Origin: Amycolatopsis vastitatis | GTDB lineage: Bacteria > Actinomycetota > Actinomycetes > Mycobacteriales > Pseudonocardiaceae | DNA: 64,000 nt | NCBI RefSeq assembly: GCF_002234595.1 | Contig: NZ_NMUL01000057.1 | Coordinates: 1 to 64,000 of the forward strand | Reading direction: 5' to 3' | Part shown: in pieces, positions 58,026 to 64,000 of the stretch | Position numbering within the stretch: position 1 is the stretch's first letter | How the letters are laid out: every line of letters begins with the position of its first letter | Notes under the pieces: model-generated | The model's input: the letters and a program-made list of their open reading frames with translations, nothing else | Databases searched by the model: none | Told to the model about the DNA's origin: nothing | Translations under genes and position numbers: made by a program

Positions 58026-58856
58026 ATGAAATTCGGGATTTCGACGTTCGTGACCGACGAGGGCATCCGGCCGGACGTGCTGGGCGCGGCACTGGAGGAG
58101 CGCGGGTTCGACTCGCTGTTCCTGGCCGAGCACTCGCACATCCCGGTCAGCCGGGAGACGCCCTACCCGGGCGGGGGCGACCTGCCCCGCGTCTACTACC
58201 GCACGCTCGACCCGTTCGTGGCGCTGGCCGCCGCCGCGACCGCGACGTCCGAGCTGCTGCTCGGCACCGGGATCGCCCTGCTGATCCAGCGCGACCTCAT
58301 CCACACCGCCAAGGAGGTCGCCTCGCTGGACCTGATCTCCGACGGCCGGGCGCTGTTCGGTGTCGGCGTCGGCTGGAACCGCGAGGAGATGCGCAACCAC
58401 GGCACCGACCCGACGACGCGGGGCGCGCTGATCGACGAGCAGCTGGCCGCGCTCAAGGAGATCTGGACGAAGGACGAGGCCGAGTTCCACGGCGAGCACA
58501 TCGACCTCGACCCGATCTTCAGCTGGCCGAAGCCGGTGCAGAAGCCGCACGTCCCGATCTACATCGGCGGCGAGAGCGAGGCCGCCCTGAACCGCCTGGC
58601 CAAGTACGGCGACGGCTGGCTGCTCCGGGGTTACACGAAGTACCAGGAGGCTCAGCGGGTCCGTGGCTGGCTGGCCGAACAGGGCCGCGAAGACGTCCAG
58701 TTCGCGGTCTTCGGCGGGCCGACGACGCCGAAGGTGATCGACGGTTTCCGCGAGGCCGGCGTCGAGCGGTACACGTTCCTGCTGGACACGCTGCCGGAAG
58801 CGGAGACGCTGAAGGCGCTCGACGAGCTGGCGAAGGTGGCCGCCGCCCACCGCTGA
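58026..58856 (+). CDS. LLM-class F420-dependent oxidoreductase (TIGR03619 type)
   Basis: 276 residues of a luciferase-like (TIM-barrel) fold: MKFGISTFVTDEGIRPDVLG, RGFDSLFLAEHSHIPVSRETPYPGGG, LLLGTGIALLIQRD, and FGVGVGWNREEMRNHG, which is the F420-binding-type sequence. It would use F420 or FMN to oxidise or reduce an unknown substrate. It ends eight bases before the kstR stop. Confidence 0.9.
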   Translation: MKFGISTFVTDEGIRPDVLGAALEERGFDSLFLAEHSHIPVSRETPYPGGGDLPRVYYRTLDPFVALAAAATATSELLLGTGIALLIQRDLIHTAKEVASLDLISDGRALFGVGVGWNREEMRNHGTDPTTRGALIDEQLAALKEIWTKDEAEFHGEHIDLDPIFSWPKPVQKPHVPIYIGGESEAALNRLAKYGDGWLLRGYTKYQEAQRVRGWLAEQGREDVQFAVFGGPTTPKVIDGFREAGVERYTFLLDTLPEAETLKALDELAKVAAAHR

Positions 58857-58864
58857 GGCGGCGG

Positions 58865-59491
58865 CTACTTGTCCAGCAGCAGGTGGACCGACAGCTCGAG
58901 GCGGTTGGCGACGTCGGCGGCCGAGGCGCGGCGGGTCACCCAGGCCACCAGGTTCGCCATCCAGACGTCCGCGACCACGTGGAAGATGTCGCGGTCGGCT
59001 TCGGTCGGCTCGGCGATGCCCATCGCCTTGGCGAACATGTTCTCCATCAGCCGCCCGACCTGCTCGACCTCGGCCGCGGCGGAGGTGTCGGCGAACATGA
59101 AGGCCCGCACCATGGCTTCGGTCAGGTGCGGGTCGCGCTGCATCATGCGGGTGTTGCGGCCGAGCACGAACATCAGCCGTTCGGCGGGCGTGTCACCGGG
59201 AATGGCCTGGCGTTCCAGCTTCTCCTGCGCGCGCTCGAACTCGCGGGCCAGCCCGGAGACGAGCAGGTGGATCTTCGACGGGAAGTACCGGTACAAGGTG
59301 CCGAGGGCGACGTCGGCCTTCTCCGCGACGGCGCGCATCTGCACGGCGTCGTAGCCGCCCTTCGAGGCCAGTGCGAGGGTCGCGTCGATGATCCGGCGGC
59401 GGCGGTCGCGCTGCGCGGCCGAGCCGAGTTCGTCGGCGCCGATCGCGCTCAGGCCGTTGCCGCGGGCCTTCGTCTTGCCGGGCATCGGCAT
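58865..59491 (-). CDS. kstR: TetR-family regulator KstR (steroid catabolism repressor)
   Basis: 208 residues very like mycobacterial KstR, recognised by RRRRIIDATLALASKGGYDAV and AEKADVALGTLYRYFPSKIHLLVS and by MQRDPHLTEAMVRAFMFADT. KstR binds CoA thioesters of cholestenoate and represses cholesterol catabolism genes. It is divergent from a FadE34-like gene, the same pairing as Rv3574-Rv3573c. Two KstR-type boxes lie between them. Confidence 0.9.
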   Translation of the reverse strand: MPMPGKTKARGNGLSAIGADELGSAAQRDRRRRIIDATLALASKGGYDAVQMRAVAEKADVALGTLYRYFPSKIHLLVSGLAREFERAQEKLERQAIPGDTPAERLMFVLGRNTRMMQRDPHLTEAMVRAFMFADTSAAAEVEQVGRLMENMFAKAMGIAEPTEADRDIFHVVADVWMANLVAWVTRRASAADVANRLELSVHLLLDK

Positions 59492-59501
59492 TCTCCCGTC
59501 C

Positions 59502-59515
59502 TTCGGAACTTGTTC
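59502..59515. promoter_or_regulatory. Second KstR-like box CGGAACTTGTTCCA
   Basis: It keeps the AAC-N2-GTT core and the outer A of TnnAACnnGTTnnA. It is a palindrome 11 bases before the kstR start, suited to autoregulation. Confidence 0.55.
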
Positions 59516-59580
59516 CAGTTCACGAAGTAGATTACCCGTCCTGGCGAAACGTTCAACGATCGACTCGCTGGCCTAAAAAC

Positions 59581-59594
59581 TATAACACGTTCTA
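59581..59594. promoter_or_regulatory. KstR box TATAACACGTTCTA
   Basis: It fits the KstR consensus TnnAACnnGTTnnA at every fixed position and differs by one base from TAGAACACGTTCTA. It lies 143 bases before the fadE34-like start, which leaves room for the promoter. Confidence 0.8.
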
Positions 59595-59736
59595 CACTCG
59601 TGAGTAGTGTTGCCGATCCGGCCGCGAAAGCAGGCGGAAACGGTCCGGAGCCGACCTGCTCACCGGCACCCGTTCCGCCGTGGCTGCCGGCCGGATCGGC
59701 AAGGGTAGACACAGCCATGGCTTGCGAGGAGACCTC

Positions 59737-61791
59737 ATGCCGGTCGCGCTCACCGAGGAACAGGCCGCGCTGGCCGAGGCGATCCACGCCTGGTCGGCCG
59801 CGCGCCACCCGCGAGAGGCGGTGCGGGCGGCGGAAACCGGGGCCGGCGCGGGGATTCCCGCCGGCTTCGCCGGCCTCGGCCTGATGGGCGTCGCCCTGCC
59901 CGAGACCGCCGGTGGGGGTGGCGGCAGTATCGCCGATCTCGCCGCCGGGCTCGCCGCGGCGGCCGAAGAACTCGTTCCAGGACCGGTGCTCGGCACCGCG
60001 CTCGGCGGGCTCCTGCTGGCGGAGGTTCCCGCGGCGAAGGTGCTGCTGCCCGCTCTCGCCGAGGGGGAGGCCACGGTCGCGGTGCTGCTGGACGCGCCGT
60101 CGCTCGAGGACGGCGTCACCGGGCCGGTGCCCGGCGCGCACCCGGGAGCCTGGTTGCTGGTGCCGGTCGACGGCGGCCACGTGCTGCTCGCACCCGGCAC
60201 GCCGGGCGTGACCGTCGAGCCCCTCGCGCCGTTCGACTTCTCCCGCCCGCTGGCGCGCATCCGGTTCTCCGGGGTCGAGGCCGAACTCCTGACCCTGCCG
60301 CCGGTCGCTGCGCAGGCGGCGACCCTCGCCGCCGCCGAGGCCGCCGGGGTGGCGCGGCGGTGTCTCACCATCGCCGTCGAGTACGCCAAGGTCCGCGAGC
60401 AGTTCGGCAAGCCCATCGGCGCCTTCCAGGCGATCAAGCACCTGTGCGCGGAGATGCTCTGCCGCGCCGAGGCGGCCGAAGCGCTGGCCTGGGACGCCGC
60501 GAGCGGGCAGCACCCGCTTTCGGTCGCGAGCGCCGCCGTCGTCGCCCTCGACGCGGCCGTCGCCAACGCCAAGGACTGCGTCCAGGTCCTCGGCGGAATC
60601 GGGTTCACCTGGGAACACGACGCGCACCTCTACCTGCGCCGGGCCGTGGCCCTGCGGCAGTGGCTCGGTGGGTCGTGGCGGCGGCAGGCGGCGTCATTGG
60701 CCCTCGCCGGGACCGAGCGCACTCTGGGTGTCGATGTAGGTGACGATCCTTCGTTGCGCGAAGAGGTCGAGCGCATCGCCGCGCTGCCCGATGCATGGCG
60801 GCGTGTCGCGCTGGCCGATGCCGGCCTGCTGACGCCGCACTGGCCGGCGCCCTACGGCCGGGGGGCCGATGCCGCGGAGCAGCTGCGGATCGACGCCGAG
60901 CTGGCGGCGGCCGGCGTCCGCCGTCCCGACCTGGTGATCGGCGCGTGGGCGGTGCCGACGATCCTCGAGCACGGCAGCGACGAGCAGCGGGCGCGGTTCG
61001 CCCGGCCGACCCTGCGGGGCGAGATCACGTGGTGCCAGCTGTTCAGCGAGCCCGGGGCGGGGTCCGACCTGGCCGCGCTGCGGACGGCGGCCCGGCGCGT
61101 CGAGGGCGGCTGGCGGCTGTCCGGGCAGAAGGTGTGGACGTCGCTCGCCCGTGAAGCCGACTGGGGCATCTGCCTGGCCCGCACCGACCCGGACGCGCCC
61201 AAGCACAAGGGCATTACGTATTTCCTGGTCGACATGCGCGCCGAGGGCATCACGACGCGGCCGCTGCGGGAGATCACCGGTGAAGCGGTGTTCAACGAGG
61301 TGTTCCTCGACGACGTGTTCGTGCCGGACGCCGACGTCGTCGGCGCGCCGGGCGGGGGCTGGCGGCTGGCGCGCACGACCTTGGCGAACGAGCGCGTGGC
61401 CATCGGGAGCGGCTCGGCGGTGGGGGAGAGCGTGCAGTCGCTGATGTCCACAGTGGACGCTTCGGCCCTCGGCGACGTCGCCCTGGACCGGCTCGGTGCG
61501 CTCGTGGCCGACGGGGTCGCCGGCTCGGTCCTGGACCTGCGGGCGGCCCTGAAGCGGCTCGGCGGGCAGGACCCGGGCGCGGAGTCGAGCGTGCGGAAGC
61601 TGCTCGGGGTCCAGCACCGCCAGGACGTGGCCGAGTTCGCGCTGGAGCTGGCCGGTGCCGGGGCCTTGGCCGCGGACGGCCCGGCCCAGCACGAGTTCCT
61701 CCTGACCCGCTGCCTGTCGATCGCGGGCGGCACGACCCAGGTCCTGCGTTCCCTGACAGCGGAACGCCTGCTGGGCCTCCCCCGCGGCTGA
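59737..61791 (+). CDS. fadE34: Double-domain acyl-CoA dehydrogenase (FadE34-like)
   Basis: 684 residues, twice the length of usual acyl-CoA dehydrogenases. The N-half (about 1-330) has EYAKVREQFGKPIGAFQAIK and VLGGIGFTWEHDAHLYLRR; the C-half (about 340-684) has CQLFSEPGAGSDLAALRT and SLSIAGGTTQVLR-like LSIAGGTTQVLRSLTAERLL. Such fused single-chain forms stand in for the heterotetramers used on steroid side chains, and FadE34 of M. tuberculosis (711 residues) is the model. ATG 59737 has GAGGAG upstream. It is under predicted KstR control. Confidence 0.85.
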   Translation: MPVALTEEQAALAEAIHAWSAARHPREAVRAAETGAGAGIPAGFAGLGLMGVALPETAGGGGGSIADLAAGLAAAAEELVPGPVLGTALGGLLLAEVPAAKVLLPALAEGEATVAVLLDAPSLEDGVTGPVPGAHPGAWLLVPVDGGHVLLAPGTPGVTVEPLAPFDFSRPLARIRFSGVEAELLTLPPVAAQAATLAAAEAAGVARRCLTIAVEYAKVREQFGKPIGAFQAIKHLCAEMLCRAEAAEALAWDAASGQHPLSVASAAVVALDAAVANAKDCVQVLGGIGFTWEHDAHLYLRRAVALRQWLGGSWRRQAASLALAGTERTLGVDVGDDPSLREEVERIAALPDAWRRVALADAGLLTPHWPAPYGRGADAAEQLRIDAELAAAGVRRPDLVIGAWAVPTILEHGSDEQRARFARPTLRGEITWCQLFSEPGAGSDLAALRTAARRVEGGWRLSGQKVWTSLAREADWGICLARTDPDAPKHKGITYFLVDMRAEGITTRPLREITGEAVFNEVFLDDVFVPDADVVGAPGGGWRLARTTLANERVAIGSGSAVGESVQSLMSTVDASALGDVALDRLGALVADGVAGSVLDLRAALKRLGGQDPGAESSVRKLLGVQHRQDVAEFALELAGAGALAADGPAQHEFLLTRCLSIAGGTTQVLRSLTAERLLGLPRG

Positions 61792-61800
61792 TGCCCCCTC

Positions 61801-61888
61801 AATCACGCGAGATGCCCTCCCCATCACGCGAGTTACGCGCTCAATCACGCGAGTTCCGGTTTCGAGCACGCGAGATCCGGGTCTGATC
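61801..61888. repeat. Four to five 21-bp repeats (AATCACGCGAG type)
   Basis: Units AATCACGCGAGATGCC, CATCACGCGAGTTACG, AATCACGCGAGTTCCGG and AGCACGCGAGATCCGG, then ATCACGCG. Spacing is 21, 21, 22 and 21 bases. On the reverse strand they read CGCGTGATTGAG, the same family as 31637-31768 and 38188-38250. Confidence 0.8.
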
Positions 61889-61910
61889 ACGCGGGCGCGG
61901 GCCGCGGACG

Positions 61911-61935
61911 CGGCACGAACGGACCGTTCGTGCCG
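61911..61935. repeat. Single unit of the 31-bp repeat family, perfect palindrome
   Basis: Arms CGGCACGAACGG / CCGTTCGTGCCG around one A, 25 bases in all. The core matches the units of the 17732-17947 array. It is between the 21-bp repeats and the helicase promoter. Confidence 0.75.
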
Positions 61936-61948
61936 CCGCGGGCAAAAC

Positions 61949-61970
61949 TGTCGGGGTCGTGTTCTAGCGT
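61949..61970 (+). promoter_or_regulatory. PafBC/RecA-NDp-like promoter of the SNF2 helicase
   Basis: TGTCGGGG-N8-TAGCGT. The hexamer ends seven bases before GTG 61978, so the mRNA is leaderless. A DNA-damage promoter suits a SNF2 helicase. Confidence 0.6.
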
Positions 61971-61977
61971 TGCGGTC

Positions 61978-64000
61978 GTGGAGTTCAACGCAGACACCCA
62001 GGCCACCTACCTCCCCGCGGATCCCCCGCGGGACGGGGTGCTGGCCTTGTGGGGCGACGACGTGGCCGGCGGGACCACGATCGAGCTCGTGCTGCCCCGG
62101 GGCGCCAAGTTCGCGCGGACGAAGGTCGACGCGGAGCTCGTCCCGCTGGAGCGCGCGTTGCCCCGCCTGCTGGCGGTGGGGGAGGAGGCCAGCCCGGCCG
62201 TCGCGGCCTGGTCGGCCGCCGTCAACGCCGGGGTGAACCTCGTCGCGCGGGGGCGGCTGCGCCCTGCGGCGTCCCCGGGCGGCGCGGCGGCCTGGCGGAT
62301 CGGCCCGCTCGACGCCGCGGACGAGGAACTGTTGCGCGGCCTGGCCGGCGCCCTGCCACCGGAGGCGTACGCGCTGCCGTTGACCGGGCTGAAACGCATC
62401 CGGCTGCACTCGCCGGACTCCCTGGTGCGCGCCCTCTGGGACGCGACGGCCGACCTGCTGGTGCGCAGCCCGGCGGCGCCCGTCGGGGCCGGTGACCCGG
62501 CCTTCGCGGCGCGCGAACCGGCGCTGCTGGGCCCGGACGGCGCCGCGTGGCTCGCCGAGCTGGAGGCCCGCGAACCGCGTGGCGTGCAGGTGCTGCTCCG
62601 CGTCGAGGGCCGGGGCGAGGACTCGTTCGCCGGTGTCCTCGCCGTGCGCAGCATCGCGGAGCCGAGCCTGGTGGTCGAGGCGGCGACGCTGTGGGACGCG
62701 CCGGACGCGGTCCTGAACCGGCTTGGCGAGCAGGTGGAGACGCAGCTGCTGCTCGGTCTGCGTCGTGGCGCGCGGGCCTGGGCGCCGCTGGGCCGGGTGC
62801 TGGCGGAGCCGGCGCCGGCGGAGCTGCCGCTGTCGGACGACGAGGTCGTCGATCTGCTCACCGACGGCTCCCGCGAGCTCGGCGGCGCCGGGATCGAGGT
62901 GCTGTGGGCGAAGGGCCTGTTCGCCGGCGAGGTGAAGGCGAAGGCGAGCGCGACCCAGGCGCCGGCGAGCGTCGCCGGGCCGGAGTTCGCGCTGCGGAGC
63001 CTCCTGGAGTTCCGCTGGCAGCTCAGCCTGGGCGGCGAGCAGCTGACCGAGGCCGAGGTCGCCGCGCTCGCCGAGGCGAAGCGGCCGCTGGTCCGGCTGC
63101 GCGGCCAGTGGGTGCGCGTCGACCCGGAGCTGCTCGCCCGGGTGCGCGGCCGCACCCGCAAGCTCGACGCCGGGGAGGCCCTGGCCGCCGCGCTCACCGG
63201 CGAGCTGGAGCTGGACGGCGAGCGCGTCGAGTTCGCCGCGCCACCGGTGCTGGGTGGGCTGGCTGAGCGGATCCGCGACCGCGCGGAGGCTGCGGTCGCG
63301 CCGCCGCCGGGCCTGCACGCGACCCTGCGGCCGTACCAGCAGGCCGGGCTCGGTTGGCTGGCCACGATGACCGGGCTGGGCCTCGGCGCCTGCCTGGCCG
63401 ACGACATGGGCCTGGGCAAGACGATCCAGCTGATCGCCCTCCACCTGCACCGGCGCGCGCTGGCTGGGGCGGCCCGCTCGCGGCCCGAGCCCGGCGGGCT
63501 GCCGGGCGAGGCCGGTCCACCGGATTCCCCCGCCAGTCGTGAGGTTTTGGTTGCCGGTGAGGAGGTTTCCCTGGCCGGTGGCGGTCCCACCCTGGTGCTC
63601 TGCCCGACGTCCCTCCTCGGCAACTGGGAGCGCGAGTTCGCCCGGTTCGCGCCGGACATCCCGGTCCGCCGCTTCCACGGCGGCGGCCGCCACCTCGACG
63701 ACCTCGCGCCGGACGAGGTCGTGCTCGCCACCTACGGCGTCCTCCGGCGCGACCGCGAGACACTGTCCGAAGTGGACTGGGGGCTCGTCGCGGCGGACGA
63801 GGCGCAGCACGTCAAGAACCCGTTGTCCGCCACCGCCAAGGAACTGCGCAAGATCCCCGCGCAGGCCAAGGTCGCCCTCACCGGCACCCCGGTGGAAAAC
63901 CGGCTCACCGAACTGTGGTCCATTGTGGACTGGACCACGCCCGGGCTGCTCGGCCCGCTCGACCGCTTCCGCCGCACGGTGGCGCGGCCGATCGAGCGCG
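61978..64000 (+). CDS. SNF2-family DNA helicase/translocase, 3' end outside the window
   Basis: The first 674 residues; the gene continues beyond 64000. The start at GTG 61978 is set by the promoter spacing. Residues 1-430 are the variable N-terminal domain of the HelZ-like bacterial SNF2 family. The helicase core begins LRPYQQAGLGWLATM; motif I is DDMGLGKT at 475-482, motif Ia LVLCPTSLLGNW, motif II DEAQ at 607-610, and motif III LTGTPVENRLTELWSI. Between motifs I and Ia, about residues 492-538 form an extra proline-, glycine- and valine-rich stretch not expected in the family. Confidence 0.9.
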   Translation, partial: MEFNADTQATYLPADPPRDGVLALWGDDVAGGTTIELVLPRGAKFARTKVDAELVPLERALPRLLAVGEEASPAVAAWSAAVNAGVNLVARGRLRPAASPGGAAAWRIGPLDAADEELLRGLAGALPPEAYALPLTGLKRIRLHSPDSLVRALWDATADLLVRSPAAPVGAGDPAFAAREPALLGPDGAAWLAELEAREPRGVQVLLRVEGRGEDSFAGVLAVRSIAEPSLVVEAATLWDAPDAVLNRLGEQVETQLLLGLRRGARAWAPLGRVLAEPAPAELPLSDDEVVDLLTDGSRELGGAGIEVLWAKGLFAGEVKAKASATQAPASVAGPEFALRSLLEFRWQLSLGGEQLTEAEVAALAEAKRPLVRLRGQWVRVDPELLARVRGRTRKLDAGEALAAALTGELELDGERVEFAAPPVLGGLAERIRDRAEAAVAPPPGLHATLRPYQQAGLGWLATMTGLGLGACLADDMGLGKTIQLIALHLHRRALAGAARSRPEPGGLPGEAGPPDSPASREVLVAGEEVSLAGGGPTLVLCPTSLLGNWEREFARFAPDIPVRRFHGGGRHLDDLAPDEVVLATYGVLRRDRETLSEVDWGLVAADEAQHVKNPLSATAKELRKIPAQAKVALTGTPVENRLTELWSIVDWTTPGLLGPLDRFRRTVARPIER

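Noticed and set aside
31637..61888. parS or other known chromosome-partition sites in the CACGTGA-type repeats
   Set aside because: The actinobacterial parS GTTTCACGTGAAAC is absent; these units share only CACGTGA-like words.

Overview
The window looks like chromosomal DNA of a high-GC filamentous actinomycete of the family Pseudonocardiaceae, most like Amycolatopsis. This is inferred from the very high GC with strong third-position GC, many GTG and leaderless starts, a conservon (sensor, roadblock, DUF742, GTPase), XRE/DUF397 pairs, a 6-phosphofructokinase carrying the pyrophosphate-type residues D104/K124 described in Amycolatopsis methanolica, and gene blocks shared with mycobacteria. I see no tRNA, rRNA, insertion sequence, prophage or CRISPR array. 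Almost all the DNA is single-copy metabolic and regulatory genes.

Layout. 1-5.8 kb: a cello-oligosaccharide-type ABC uptake operon (LacI regulator, binding protein, two permeases, GH1 beta-glucosidase) with two different LacI-family operators. 5.8-17.6 kb: an envelope, lipid and RNA block resembling the mycobacterial Rv2179c-Rv2187 neighbourhood: FadD15-like acyl-CoA ligase, SRPBCC proteins, phosphoesterase, ArsA-like ATPase, a CxWCPxC protein, ROK glucokinase, a Nudix-NYN fusion, a YbdK-like ligase, a hydrolase, PlsC and RNase AS. 18-26.7 kb: central carbon and aromatic metabolism: class I DAHP synthase behind an aromatic leader peptide, phosphofructokinase, a HAL-family enzyme with an altered MIO triad, an ABM-globin fusion, small regulators, pyruvate kinase and thioesterase II. 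27-38 kb: XRE/DUF397 pair, LuxR-type LAL regulator, succinate-semialdehyde-type dehydrogenase, and a TetR / acyl-CoA dehydrogenase / CoA-transferase group. 38-46 kb: small proteins, lytic transglycosylase, MFS exporter with divergent TetR and three operators, and an acetate symporter with DUF485 partner. 46.8-52.3 kb: conservon cvnABCD. 52.4-54 kb: ArsR-AHSA1-DUF899 operon with a reductase remnant behind it. 54-58.9 kb: fused isobutyryl-CoA mutase IcmF, a methyltransferase and an F420-type oxidoreductase. 58.9-61.8 kb: KstR and FadE34-like genes facing each other across KstR boxes. From 62 kb a SNF2 helicase runs off the window.

The least explained content is non-coding. Several families of short, structured, dispersed repeats are present: (a) a seven-unit array with an almost exact 31-bp period (17.73-17.95 kb), flanked by outward-facing promoter-like elements, plus one isolated unit at 61.9 kb; (b) degenerate units with a 21-bp period around CGTGATTGAAGGG in three intergenic regions; (c) a 57-58 bp double-hairpin element lying in frame inside two unrelated genes; (d) a 53-nt perfect palindrome with a decayed relative; (e) a promoter-like element TGTCGGTG-N8-TAGCGT that resembles the PafBC/RecA-NDp DNA-damage promoter, in at least seven places, some with no gene behind it. 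The periods of (a) and (b) are close to three and two helical turns, so protein binding on one DNA face is possible. That is an inference. The leader peptide with adjacent aromatic codons before the DAHP synthase is the most specific new regulatory prediction.
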